DNA from: Alloyangia pacifica
Lineage (GTDB): Bacteria; Pseudomonadota; Alphaproteobacteria; Rhodobacterales; Rhodobacteraceae
Direction: 5' to 3'
Length of the DNA: 64,000 bases
Assembly (NCBI RefSeq): GCF_900116195.1
Contig: NZ_FOZW01000013.1
Coordinates: 1 to 64,000, forward strand
The position numbers and the translations under genes are program-made. Positions 9,341 to 18,312 of this stretch are shown in pieces. The notes under the pieces are model-generated. The model was not told where the DNA came from. It worked only from the letters and a program-made list of their open reading frames with translations, and searched no databases. Position 1 is the stretch's first letter, and each line of letters begins with the position of its first letter.

Positions 9341-10680
9341 GACGCCTCCGGAATGCGCAGCTCGGGTTTGGTGTCGTAGACCTCCATCAGCTGGTCGATC
9401 ATTGCCTCGCGGGACGAGAAGCGCGACAGCTCGTGGCAGCCCATCGGCAGTTTCGGCGCTCCGACGAGGCACTTGTTGCAATAGGTGCAGGGGGCGGGCG
9501 GCAGGTCGCGGCCTTCGGCCCAGTGGCGCAGCAGGTCCGGGTTGGCCACCAGCGAGCGGGCGATCGACACCCCGTCCACGTGTTCCAGCGCAGCGCGGAT
9601 CGCGCCCGCGTCCTGCCAGCCGCCGGTCGAGATTACCGGGATGCCCACCTTCTCGCGGATCAGCCGCGCCTCTTCGAAACCCACGCCCTCGACGGGGCGG
9701 CCTTTCTTCATGCGAAACCAGAGCCAGTGAAAGATCGGCCGCAGCGCCGGGTAGCGGAACAGCAGGAAGTTCCGGAAGCCGTGCACCCCGCTGGAGATCA
9801 TCGCGTCGTAGGTGACCGCCAGCACCTCCAATGGCAGATCGCCCGGCGGGTTCAGCGGATGCGGGAAGAGCGAGCCGGTGGAGACGTGCAGTGCGTCGGC
9901 CCCCATGGCCTCGCACCATTGCGCCACCTGCACGGTGTCGCCGACCGTATTGCCGCGCCCCTCCCAGGGAATGACATTGTTGTGGTCTGTGGCCGAGAGC
10001 TTCACCTGCAGGTGGAAGTTTCGCCCGACCGTGTCGCGGATCGCCGCAATGACCTCGAGCAGGAAACGGGCACGGTTTCTCAGCCCGCCGCCATATGCGT
10101 CGGTACGGTCATTGATCGCCGAGCTGAGGAATTGGGTGAAAAGATAGCCGTTGGCGGCGTGCAGCTCGATCCCGTCCAGCCCGGCCTCGCGCGCCCGCCA
10201 GGCAGCGCGGGCGAAGTCGCGTACCAAGCGGCGCACCTCGCCGGTGGGCATCGCCTGTGTCAGGAAGCCGTGGAGGGTCTCCGGTGCCGACGTCGGCGAA
10301 GGAGAGGCCCGGTGCATATTGTGCACCCCCGGAATGTCCATCTGCCGCCCCGAGTGGCTGAGCTGCAGGATGAACTTCGCGCCGTGTGCGTGCACCGCCT
10401 CGCCGAGCCGCGTCCAGGCCGGGATGAAATCGTCGCGGTGGATCGTCGCGTAGCCTGCGATGATCCTCCCGTCCATCCGCACCGGCACGTAGGACGAGAT
10501 GATTGCCCCCACGCCGCCCCGCGCAAAGCGGCACTCCCAGTTGATCCGCGTCTGGGTGAGCGAGCCGTCCTCATTGTCGAACCGCCCCGAGATGTTCGAG
10601 CGGAAGATGCGGTTCTTCACTGTCAGGTTCCGGAATGCGAGCGGCCGGAAGATGGGGTCCTCCTCTGTGCCTTCGGTCAT
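9337..10680 (-). CDS. Old Yellow Enzyme-family FMN ene-reductase with Fe-S motif
   Basis: A 447-residue TIM-barrel flavoprotein. It has LQLSHSGRQ (FMN/substrate region), ELHAANGYLFTQFLSSAIND with the substrate-binding His-x-x-Asn pair, RTDAYGG, and a barrel end ISTGGWQDA and GVSIARSLVANPDLL. The cluster Cys398-x2-Cys401-x2-Cys404-x10-Cys415 matches the 4Fe-4S site of the 2,4-dienoyl-CoA reductase branch, but the C-terminal FAD/NADPH domain of that enzyme is absent. OYE members include plant 12-oxophytodienoate reductase, which reduces an oxylipin enone. Here it lies between a P450-like gene and a cytochrome gene with four-base overlaps, so an unsaturated lipid ketone substrate is plausible. 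Confidence 0.88.
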   Translation of the reverse strand: MTEGTEEDPIFRPLAFRNLTVKNRIFRSNISGRFDNEDGSLTQTRINWECRFARGGVGAIISSYVPVRMDGRIIAGYATIHRDDFIPAWTRLGEAVHAHGAKFILQLSHSGRQMDIPGVHNMHRASPSPTSAPETLHGFLTQAMPTGEVRRLVRDFARAAWRAREAGLDGIELHAANGYLFTQFLSSAINDRTDAYGGGLRNRARFLLEVIAAIRDTVGRNFHLQVKLSATDHNNVIPWEGRGNTVGDTVQVAQWCEAMGADALHVSTGSLFPHPLNPPGDLPLEVLAVTYDAMISSGVHGFRNFLLFRYPALRPIFHWLWFRMKKGRPVEGVGFEEARLIREKVGIPVISTGGWQDAGAIRAALEHVDGVSIARSLVANPDLLRHWAEGRDLPPAPCTYCNKCLVGAPKLPMGCHELSRFSSREAMIDQLMEVYDTKPELRIPEAS

Positions 10681-11522
10681 GGGGCACCTGTCGCTTCGGT
10701 CCAGACACGCCGAAGGACGGCGGGGACGAACGCATGTGCCGGGCAGCCGCTCCAGGCCTCGCTCAGGAAGGCCACGCGCGGGTCGAGCGTGCGTCGCGCA
10801 GCCTCGCCGACCGGCAGGATCACCAGCGTTCCGGTCCGGATGGAGCCGCCCAGCAATTCTGCAGGCACAGTCGCTTGCCGCAGCACCCGTCGCGGCGCGA
10901 TCAGCGCGTGCGCCAGGGCCGCCTCGGCAGAGGCGGTCCGCGGCATCTCCCGCAGCGCCTCGAGGCTCGCCGCCATGTTCTGCGCAGCGATGCCGAGGGC
11001 ATGGATCGCTGTCAGGTTGCCATGGGTCAGCCCGTGCAGCGCCGCGCGCGCGAGGCGGGAGCGGCCTGTGATCCGGTCGAGCAGCCGCTGCGCGAAGGTA
11101 CCATTCAGCCCCCGACCGATGGTCTCTGCCGCAGCGACGCTTTCGGGCGTGGGGGCGAAGCCGGTGATCACCACCGGTCCGATCAGCGCCTGGGACAGTT
11201 CAAGCGCCTCGCCGGGTCCGCCGCCCACGAAGGCCGCCGCCCGCGCCACCGGCCCTGCGAGGGCCGCGTCCAGATCGCCGGATCCGAGCCGTGTACTCAG
11301 CGCGGCACGCATGTCCTGGCGCCGGTAATCGGCCTTCGGCAGGGCGCTGGGCAGATGTTGGCGGTGCGCGCTCAGCGTGTCCCGGGCCGCCCGCGCGATC
11401 AGCCGGTTCAGCAGCGGCCCATGGCCGGGGGCGGGCCGGTCAAGGCGCGCATCCTGCGCTGCCGCGCGCAATGCCTCCGGGTCCCGCAGAGTGACCACAT
11501 CTATCACCCCGGGGATCCTCAT
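10677..11522 (-). CDS. Short cytochrome P450-like protein
   Basis: A 281-residue protein. The last 75 residues read like the heme-binding end of the P450 domain of Ppo/linoleate diol synthases: APRRVLRQATVP, GGSIRTGTLVILPVGEAARR, LDPRVAF, then WSGCPAHAF with Cys260 as the possible heme thiolate. The N-terminal 200 residues are helical but much shorter than a full P450 (about 400), and no ExxR pair is evident. It follows the heme dioxygenase gene with an ATGA overlap (11519-11522), the same order as the two domains of fungal Ppo proteins. A role as hydroperoxide isomerase is inference. It could also be a heme-free remnant fold. Confidence 0.55.
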   Translation of the reverse strand: MRIPGVIDVVTLRDPEALRAAAQDARLDRPAPGHGPLLNRLIARAARDTLSAHRQHLPSALPKADYRRQDMRAALSTRLGSGDLDAALAGPVARAAAFVGGGPGEALELSQALIGPVVITGFAPTPESVAAAETIGRGLNGTFAQRLLDRITGRSRLARAALHGLTHGNLTAIHALGIAAQNMAASLEALREMPRTASAEAALAHALIAPRRVLRQATVPAELLGGSIRTGTLVILPVGEAARRTLDPRVAFLSEAWSGCPAHAFVPAVLRRVWTEATGAP

Positions 11523-13315
11523 GACGACCGCTCCCAGGGAAAGAACATGTTCCGCGCGTCGCCATAGGCATGGGCCAGCTCGGGGCAATGCCGCGCCACC
11601 ACCGTCCGCAGGGAGTTCTGCTTCACCCAGTCGAAGCCGGCCTCGGTATAAATCTCGGGCCGGAAGTCGTCGGTGAAGAACCGGTCCGATTTCAGTCGGC
11701 GCGAGGCCATGAGGATAAAGATGCGGAAGGCGGTGTCCGAGAAGCCAAAGCGCGGCGGCTGGCCGCGGTCGGATTGCGCCTCGGCCAGCGTGCCGACCAG
11801 CAGGTCGACTTTGTCGACCGTGCCGTAGAGGTCCTCGAGCTCGGCGGCCCAGGTGCTGTTGGAGGTGATGTCGCTGAAGGTCTTGGGCACCGACATGCCG
11901 GTTTGCCGTCGGAACTCGGCAAACCGCGGCACCCCGCGTTCGCGGTCGCGCAAGATGTCGATCGCGGCCAAGTCGATCGTGTGACCGTTCTCGCGCTTCA
12001 GGTGTCGCAGCCCCTCGGGATAGTTGTGCAGGACAAGCGCCCCAGGGTGCTCGGTGCAGAGAGAATAGAGCACATCGTCGAAGGACAGGTCCCTGTAGAG
12101 GCCGCTGGCCGCACCCGCGCTGACCCCCGCGAGGTCGGCTGTCTGAACGTGGCTGTCGTCGCGCGCGCGGCGGAAATCGAAGCTGTCGGGGAGCAGCGAG
12201 TGCAGGCGATAGACCGCAGTGAACTCCTCGGTCATCGCGTAGGGCGCGCCATGATGGTCTGCGGGCGAGCCGGGAATGCCGTTGATGATCTCGCTCATCG
12301 ACATGCGGCCGAAGGCGCCGGTCTCGCGCTCGCCGACGATGCCCCACTGGTTCCCGCGCATGGCCATCCGTCCGACCGGGCTGTCCATCAGGGCCGGGGT
12401 CCATTCAACCGTGTGGATCTTGGCAAGCAGCGCCGAGACCACGAGCCGCGCCTTGCCGAACAGCCAGTCGCCGGAGGCGGCGGGGTGCTCTGCCTTCAGC
12501 CGGTCCACCACGGCGTTGTGCTCGCGGACGAAAAGCGTGTGCAGAACCGAAAGACCGATCCACCAGTTGCCGTTGACGCCGCTGAGTTCCAGCCCGGGCA
12601 CGCACGAAGGGCTATCGAGGGGCAGCAGTCCACGGTCGTCGAGCGCGAGTTTTCCGTCAGGAAGGGCCTCTGGCCCCGTTCCGCGCCGCACCGCTGCGAT
12701 CCGCGCCTCTGACGAGCCGTAAATCTGGCTACCATCCCACCAGTGGGTCTCGACGTTTGTGAAGGCCCCGGGCCGGCCGGCGTCGGCATCGCCCGCCGCC
12801 GAGAGGGTGGTCGCGGGCACGGTCATCGGGCCCTCCCAATCGTCATCCCCGGCGAGCGGGATCTCGTGTAGATGGTCGCTGTTGTTCTTGCCGTGCGACA
12901 GCCAGTCGTGGACCATGAACTGGATCCAGGCGGCCGCGAGCACGTTGAGATGCGGAACCGGGGTGAATTCCCTGCGCGCCAATAGCCGCCGCGACACCTC
13001 GCGCGGCGACGGGGTCATCAGGTCGTCCCCCGTCTCGCCGAAGGCCGCCTCGAGCGCCACGTTGCGGGCAAAGCGGCTGCCGGCCATGCCCATCCACGGC
13101 TTGCCCAGATCGTTGTAGCTGCCGTCGGCGGTGCGGAAGTTCACCGGGTCCTCCGCGGGCTCGGGCTTCGGCGGTGCCGTCTCGGTGTCGATCAGGTTGG
13201 CGCTGCGCAGGTTTTCGCGGTGCCCCAGGATGATCAGGACCGCCGTGACGAAATTCCACTGAAACCAGACGCGGCGCGGTTCGGTAATTCTCGCGATGTA
13301 AGCCAAGATAGACAT
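11519..13315 (-). CDS. Cyclooxygenase-type heme peroxidase / fatty-acid dioxygenase
   Basis: A 598-residue animal-heme-peroxidase-fold enzyme. The distal motif WIQFMVHDW has His136 and Gln132. WWDGSQIYG and LFVREHNAVVDRL are conserved in plant alpha-dioxygenase and COX relatives. The proximal motif EEFTAVYRLHSLLPDSF has His372 and, three residues earlier, Tyr369, the position of the radical tyrosine of COX and alpha-dioxygenase (Tyr385/His388 in COX). That Tyr is characteristic of fatty-acid dioxygenases rather than plain peroxidases. No signal peptide is present. The open frame extends upstream to 15394, but 13315 is chosen because homology begins there and an AGAGGG ribosome-binding site precedes it. 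It is the first gene of the operon. Confidence 0.88.
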   Translation of the reverse strand: MSILAYIARITEPRRVWFQWNFVTAVLIILGHRENLRSANLIDTETAPPKPEPAEDPVNFRTADGSYNDLGKPWMGMAGSRFARNVALEAAFGETGDDLMTPSPREVSRRLLARREFTPVPHLNVLAAAWIQFMVHDWLSHGKNNSDHLHEIPLAGDDDWEGPMTVPATTLSAAGDADAGRPGAFTNVETHWWDGSQIYGSSEARIAAVRRGTGPEALPDGKLALDDRGLLPLDSPSCVPGLELSGVNGNWWIGLSVLHTLFVREHNAVVDRLKAEHPAASGDWLFGKARLVVSALLAKIHTVEWTPALMDSPVGRMAMRGNQWGIVGERETGAFGRMSMSEIINGIPGSPADHHGAPYAMTEEFTAVYRLHSLLPDSFDFRRARDDSHVQTADLAGVSAGAASGLYRDLSFDDVLYSLCTEHPGALVLHNYPEGLRHLKRENGHTIDLAAIDILRDRERGVPRFAEFRRQTGMSVPKTFSDITSNSTWAAELEDLYGTVDKVDLLVGTLAEAQSDRGQPPRFGFSDTAFRIFILMASRRLKSDRFFTDDFRPEIYTEAGFDWVKQNSLRTVVARHCPELAHAYGDARNMFFPWERSS

Positions 13316-13741
13316 GGTTTGCCCTCTGCAATGACGTCGAGGTGCGGTCTCAATGACTTGAAATAATCTTATCATCATAACACGGAATTGGGGGCGGGAG
13401 AAGTTTTCCGGGGTTTGGTCGCGTATTTCCGATTTTGGACCGAGGGTCGGAAAATTGGGCAGGGGGGTGATTGCGGAGTTATTTTCGGGGTCGGCAGGAA
13501 GGGCAAGCCCCTGTCGCGGAGGGAGAGCCCCTATCCCGGTCCCCGATAGTTTCCGGGCCGAGACGGAGCCGGGTCCTTGGCGTTCTCGGCTTTGGGGGAT
13601 GCTCGCCCGCGCTACAAAGAGGCACCGCATCGGGCCATGTCGTAAAGCGCCGAACAGATGCCGCGCGTGCGGCAGCGGCACGGCGCGGTACAGGTCAGGA
13701 GTGGCTAGGGGGATTCTGCCCGAGCTACGAGAGACGTCGTC
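13316..13741. other. Divergent intergenic region
   Basis: A 426-base gap between the heme dioxygenase gene (minus) and an MFS gene (plus). Near 13355-13385 an AT-rich stretch (minus strand TTATGATGATAAGATTATTTC) probably holds the promoter of the five-gene operon. The rest is GC-rich and I see no gene in it. Confidence 0.4.
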
Positions 13742-15007
13742 ATGATCAAGGTTTTGTCGGGGGTCTGGGTGCTCCTTCTGGGCATCGTGCTCATCATGCT
13801 CGGCAACGGCATGCATTTCACCCTGATCGGCCTGCGGGGCGGGATCGAAGGATTCTCCTCGACCGCACTGGCGGTGATCACCTCGGGCTACTTCATCGGC
13901 TTCCTGTCCGGTGCACGGGTCACGCCGCAGCTGATCCGCAAGGTTGGCCACGTGCGCGTCTTTGCCGCCTTGGGCAGCTTCATGTCCGCAGGGCTTATCG
14001 CCTTTCCGCTGGTCACCGAGCCCTGGGCATGGACGCTGCTGCGGCTGATCGTCGGCTTTTGCATGTCGGGGGTCTACGTTACCGCCGAAAGCTGGCTGAA
14101 CCACGCGGCGAGCAACGAGACGCGGGGCAAGGTGCTCTCTGCCTACATGATCGCGCAGACCCTGGGGATCATCGGTGCGCAGGGCCTGCTGACGCTGGGC
14201 GATGCCGGGACCTCGACGCTGTTCATCGGCGCCTCGATCCTCGTGTCGATCTCCTTTGCTCCGATCCTGCTGTCGGCGACACCGGTACCCGCGGTCGAGG
14301 TTGCGCGACCGATGTCGCTGCGCACCCTGTTCGGCAACGCGCCGCTGTCGACGGTCGGGATCTTCCTGTTGGGCAGCGTCTATGCGACGCAGTCGGGCAT
14401 GGGGCCGGTGTTCGGCTCGCAGATTGGTCTGACGGCGCCGCAGATCTCGCTGTTCATCGCCATGCTTTTTGCCGGGGCGCTGGTGCTGCAATACCCGATT
14501 GGTTGGCTGTCGGACCAGATGGACCGGCGCAGGCTGATTTTCGGGGCGGCGGTGATTGGCGCAGCGGCCTGCGCGATGGGATGGTTGATGGGCGGGGGCG
14601 TCGGCGCATTGCTGGGGGCGGCCTTTGTTGCGGGCGGGGTGACCACGCCGCTCTATGCGCTGTTTCTTGCCTTCACCAATGACTCGCTTTCCGCCGAGGA
14701 CATGCCCGCCGCCTCGGGTGGCCTCGTCTTCACCTTCGGTCTCGGCGCCATCGCCGGTCCGCTGGTCACCGGCTGGGCGATGCAGCGCATCGGACCGCAC
14801 GGCTTCTGGCTCGTGCTCGCCGCGACTTTCGGGGTCATCGCGCTCTACGCGCTCTATCGCATGACCCAGCGCGAGGCCTTGCCGCCGGAAGAGACGGAAA
14901 GCTATCTCAACGTGCTGCCGACGAGCTCCCCGGTTGCCGTTGAGGCGGCGGGGACCTGGGCCGCGGAGCATGCGGAGGCGGAACGCGAGAGCAGCGCGCA
15001 GCCCTGA
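13742..15007 (+). CDS. MFS transporter (YcaD-like)
   Basis: A 421-residue, 12-helix major facilitator. Features include the first helix LLGIVLIMLGNGMHFTLIGLR, SGYFIGFLSGARVTPQLIRKVGHVR in the first loop region, VYVTAESWLNHAA and the loop 8-9 motif GWLSDQMDRRRLI. The TAESWL motif is typical of YcaD-type permeases, whose substrate is unknown. The C-terminal tail is acidic and hydrophilic (EAAGTWAAEHAEAERESS). It is divergent from the heme dioxygenase operon and could export or import its product, but nothing beyond position supports this. Confidence 0.88.
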   Translation: MIKVLSGVWVLLLGIVLIMLGNGMHFTLIGLRGGIEGFSSTALAVITSGYFIGFLSGARVTPQLIRKVGHVRVFAALGSFMSAGLIAFPLVTEPWAWTLLRLIVGFCMSGVYVTAESWLNHAASNETRGKVLSAYMIAQTLGIIGAQGLLTLGDAGTSTLFIGASILVSISFAPILLSATPVPAVEVARPMSLRTLFGNAPLSTVGIFLLGSVYATQSGMGPVFGSQIGLTAPQISLFIAMLFAGALVLQYPIGWLSDQMDRRRLIFGAAVIGAAACAMGWLMGGGVGALLGAAFVAGGVTTPLYALFLAFTNDSLSAEDMPAASGGLVFTFGLGAIAGPLVTGWAMQRIGPHGFWLVLAATFGVIALYALYRMTQREALPPEETESYLNVLPTSSPVAVEAAGTWAAEHAEAERESSAQP

Positions 15008-15925
15008 CCAAGGTCTTGCGAGCCGCTGAGCGTGCGGTGCTGCGCCTGGTGAGCGCGGAGGGCCTTCCCGCATCGGTGGACCGGGCTTGCCGGCCGCCGA
15101 TGTCGTTGACCGAAAAGGTTCATCCGCTCCGCCGCCCAGTTGCGCCGACCGGCAATTGCGGTCCTGCGGAGGTTGAGATGGCGATGACTTGCCGCAGGAA
15201 CGAACTCGCGCGTGGCGGTCAGGCGGCTGCGGATGGATATGCCGGGCCTCGCTGTGGGCGAGGGGGCGTCGGCCCTCGAGCGTGGTGGGTGCGCCCTCCA
15301 GCTTCTGCGCCTTGTCTTCGTCGGCGAGCGTCCAAGGGCTGCGCAGCGGCGTCCGCGCGGGAGCTTGGGGCAGGGGCCAAGGACAGGGGGCCAAGGACAG
15401 CGGGGCATCGGCGTTTCTCGGAGGGAGATGCCTGCGAAGTGTTGCCCTTGCCGCGTTCAGGGGTGAGCGTCACCTTCCAGCCCTCGGCATCGGGAGTTCC
15501 GTCCGGGGTCGCCCGGTAGAGCAGGAGCGGGTCATCTGTCCCGCCGGGGGCCGCCCCTTGCTACAGGGGCGTTAAGCGCCCGCAGCGCCGTCGGCGCGCG
15601 ACCCTGCGCGCCGAGGAGGCCTGCGGCGGTGCCGAACCCGGCGCGCACCGCCGTCCTCCGCGTTTATCCGACGGGCCTGGCCGCCTTGTTGTCCGCTCAA
15701 AGGGGCGCGTCAGAGTCCTGGCCTGCCGAGAAACCCGGCAGGCGGAGACCGAGGCGCGCGATACATGAGGTTCACCAATCGGTAGGCATGGCATTCGCGT
15801 GCTGCGCTCTTATTTATGGTTCTCGTTCATGACGTTAATCGTGAATTCCCACGGGACAGCCCGGCTGTGGTGGCTTAGCGTTCGGCGCTCGCCCGGTCAG
15901 GATCAAAGAGCAGGAGAGCCAGAAC
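15008..15925. other. Large intergenic region without a convincing gene
   Basis: About 900 GC-rich bases. Several open frames exist on both strands, but they are rich in Arg, Pro and Ala, lack ribosome-binding sites and resemble no family. On the minus strand near 15460-15530 a short segment reads LLYRATPDGTPDAEGWKVTLTPERG, which looks protein-like but runs into nonsense. It may be a relic of an unknown gene. Near 15591-15614 there is an 8-bp GC hairpin without a T-run. Confidence 0.5.
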
Positions 15926-17089
15926 ATGTTTGCCACCGTCATGGGGATCATCGGCGCATACGTCGCGCTACGCGTCGTCGGACCGCTGGGTATCCCGCTC
16001 TGGAGCAAACTGCTGCTCGGGCTCGCGATCCTGCTGCTGGCCGAGAACCACCTGCTGACCAAATGGGCCTATGGCAACATGTTCTCGCTGGAACTGCCGC
16101 GTGGCATCGTCATCGCGGTGAACCTCGGTTTCGGCGCGATCCTGATCACCGCGGCGCTGCACGTTCTGCTCGACGTGTTCATGCTGCTGCGCTCGCTCGT
16201 GCTCTGGCAATGGCGCCCGCTTGGTCCGGGCTGGAGCATGGGCGCGGTGGCGCTGGGAGTGGCGCTTGCGGGGCTCGGCGTGGCCAACGCGGTGCGCCAG
16301 CCGGCGCAGAAGGACCTCGCCTTCGAGATCGAGAACCTGCCCGCCGGATTCGATGGCTACTCGGTGATCCACCTGACAGACATACACCTCAGCCGCCTGT
16401 TTCATCGGCCCTTCGCCGAGGCGCTGGTGGCACGGGTCAACGCGCTCGAGCCCGATCTCATCCTGATCAGCGGCGATCTGATCGACGGCTATCTCGACGC
16501 CCGGCGCGAGGACGTGGCGCCGCTGGCCGGTCTTTCGGCGCGGGATGGTGTCTATGTCAGCCCGGGCAACCATGAGTATTACTTCGGCTACGAGAGCTGG
16601 TGGGCGACCTACCAGGAGCTGGGCATGCGTCCCCTCGCCAATGCCCATGCCCGGATCAAGCGCGGGGAGGATGCGCTGGTGGTGGCGGGGCTGACCGATC
16701 TCGCGGCCGGACGCTTCGGACTGCCGGTGCCGGACATCGATCGGGCGCTGGCGGGGGCTCCGGAGGATGCGCCGATCCTGCTGCTCAACCACCAGCCGCA
16801 GCAGGCACGGATCATGGCCGCGCGCGGCGTCGACGTGCACCTGTCGGGCCACACGCATGGCGGCATGGTCGTTGGGCTGGCCTCGCTGGTTGCCCGCTAC
16901 AACGAGGGGTTCATCTCGGGCTATTACGCGGTCGCGGGCATGCATCTCTACGTCAGCAATGGCACCGCGCTCTGGCCCGGCTTCGCGCTGCGCCTCGGCG
17001 TACCGTCAGAGCTGACCCGCATCACCCTGCGTCCGCGCGGGTCCGGTGCAGGGCAGGGGACGGGCGCAGACGGTCCCTTGGGAAGCTGA
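15926..17089 (+). CDS. Membrane-anchored metallophosphoesterase
   Basis: A 387-residue protein with four N-terminal membrane segments (about 2-20, 26-45, 55-85 and 103-120), then a calcineurin-type domain. Its motifs are LTDIHLS (Asp and His), GDLIDG, PGNHEYY, LLNHQP and SGHTHGG, so all metal ligands of the family appear present. The start at 15926 follows an AGGAG at 15911. Members of the YaeI/YkuE type act on phospholipid-linked or other phosphoesters near the membrane. The substrate here is unknown. It is a single gene flanked by long gaps. Confidence 0.9.
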   Translation: MFATVMGIIGAYVALRVVGPLGIPLWSKLLLGLAILLLAENHLLTKWAYGNMFSLELPRGIVIAVNLGFGAILITAALHVLLDVFMLLRSLVLWQWRPLGPGWSMGAVALGVALAGLGVANAVRQPAQKDLAFEIENLPAGFDGYSVIHLTDIHLSRLFHRPFAEALVARVNALEPDLILISGDLIDGYLDARREDVAPLAGLSARDGVYVSPGNHEYYFGYESWWATYQELGMRPLANAHARIKRGEDALVVAGLTDLAAGRFGLPVPDIDRALAGAPEDAPILLLNHQPQQARIMAARGVDVHLSGHTHGGMVVGLASLVARYNEGFISGYYAVAGMHLYVSNGTALWPGFALRLGVPSELTRITLRPRGSGAGQGTGADGPLGS

Positions 17090-17676
17090 CCCCGCATACC
17101 GGCTGGCCCGGCGCATGAAGGGCGCGCCGCAGCACGGATGGAATCCGGCGTGCGTCCTCGGGAGGCGATCATGCCAACTTGTCGTGTCGGCAGCGCCGGG
17201 TTTCGACTGACCCTTTCGGGGCAAGACCGTGCGTGACGGCGCCCGAGGGGCTACGGATCGCTCCACCACCGGTATGAGCAACACGGGCCATCAGGCTTTT
17301 GTCCCGCTGACGGCTGCAAGCTCCGACAGGGCGTGTGCGGGTGAGGCGCAAGCGCGGCGCCGGTCCGCAGGGAGGGCGGGCCATTGGGTCGTGTCCGCAG
17401 GTGCCCTGTGCGCGTCATCGCGCATCCCCGTGGTGTCGGCGCGCAACCGAGGAACAAGCGCGCGGGATGTGGCGTTGGGGACTCACGCGGCTCCGGAGAC
17501 GGGCGCGACACCGCGCTTCGCCGTGCAAACCCGCTGAGCACATTCACGAGGAGGACCGATAACTGCGTGCGCTCTCGCGGCATGGTCCCGGTCTCCTCTC
17601 CACATACGTCTTAACGCATCGTCAGGACCGAACCAGCCGCCCGGCACCGGGCAGGCCAGACCAACAGGAATTGATC
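17090..17676. other. Intergenic region upstream of paoABC
   Basis: About 590 bases with no supported gene. The 3' end must carry the promoter and leader of paoA, but I cannot point to a clear -10/-35 pair. A CAGGA about 10 bases before the ATG at 17677 serves as ribosome-binding site. Confidence 0.4.
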
Positions 17677-18312
17677 ATGTCTTCACCCTCCAAAGCGTTC
17701 GAACCGCGCCGCCGCACCTTGCTCGCCGGCAATACGGACCTCGAACCGGGCGCCGCGCAGCGCACCGCAGCCCCGGTCGGCCCCGAGACCACGACCATCA
17801 CTGTCACCGTGAACGGCACCGAGCAGGAGCTGACCGTCGACAACCGGACCACGCTGCTCGACGCGCTGCGTGAGCATCTGCAGCTCACCGGGACGAAGAA
17901 GGGCTGCGACCACGGCCAGTGCGGCGCCTGCACCTGCACGGTGAACGGCGCGCGCATCAATTCGTGCCTGTCGCTTGCGGTGATGCATGATGGCGACGCG
18001 GTGCAGACCATCGAGGGCATCGGCATGCCGGAGGCGCTCGATCCGATGCAGGCCGCTTTCGTCGAGCATGACGGCTTCCAATGCGGCTATTGCACGCCGG
18101 GGCAAATCTGCTCGGCCAAGGCGGTGCTCGAGGAGATCGCGGCGGGCGTCCCCAGTCATGTGACCGGCGATCTGACCACCCGCATCGAGGCCACCGAGGC
18201 CGAGATCCGCGAACGCATGTCCGGCAATATCTGCCGCTGCGGGGCCTATTCCAACATCCTCGCCGCCATCACCGAGGTCGCGGAGCAGCAGGCTCAAGGA
18301 GATCGGGCATGA
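17677..18312 (+). CDS. paoA: Aldehyde oxidoreductase 2Fe-2S subunit (PaoA-like)
   Basis: A 211-residue small subunit of a xanthine-oxidase-family enzyme. The plant-type ferredoxin domain has [17 protein letters not shown] and one further Cys (NSCLS). The second helical domain has [14 protein letters not shown] and GNICRCGAY, giving the two 2Fe-2S clusters that pass electrons to FAD. E. coli PaoA is periplasmic with a Tat signal. Here the N-terminus has [10 protein letters not shown], a twin-Arg trace, but no hydrophobic stretch follows, so export is doubtful. The stop overlaps paoB by four bases. Confidence 0.92.
   Translation: MSSPSKAFEPRRRTLLAGNTDLEPGAAQRTAAPVGPETTTITVTVNGTEQELTVDNRTTLLDALREHLQLTGTKKGCDHGQCGACTCTVNGARINSCLSLAVMHDGDAVQTIEGIGMPEALDPMQAAFVEHDGFQCGYCTPGQICSAKAVLEEIAAGVPSHVTGDLTTRIEATEAEIRERMSGNICRCGAYSNILAAITEVAEQQAQGDRA

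Noticed and set aside
10677-12404. 575-residue version of the P450-like protein
   Set aside because: The upstream part is antisense-like Arg/Gly-rich sequence overlapping the heme dioxygenase in another frame. The ATGA junction at 11519-11522 gives the natural start.
13316-15394. N-terminal extension of the heme dioxygenase to 1291 residues
   Set aside because: The extra part is low-complexity Arg/Pro/Gln sequence antisense to the MFS gene. Family similarity and the ribosome-binding site support the start at 13315.
15016-15575. Open frames in the gap before the metallophosphoesterase
   Set aside because: All three plus frames and the minus frame are equally open with biased composition, typical of non-coding GC-rich sequence.
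15591-15614. GC hairpin as terminator
   Set aside because: Eight-base stem but no T-run, and no gene ends nearby.
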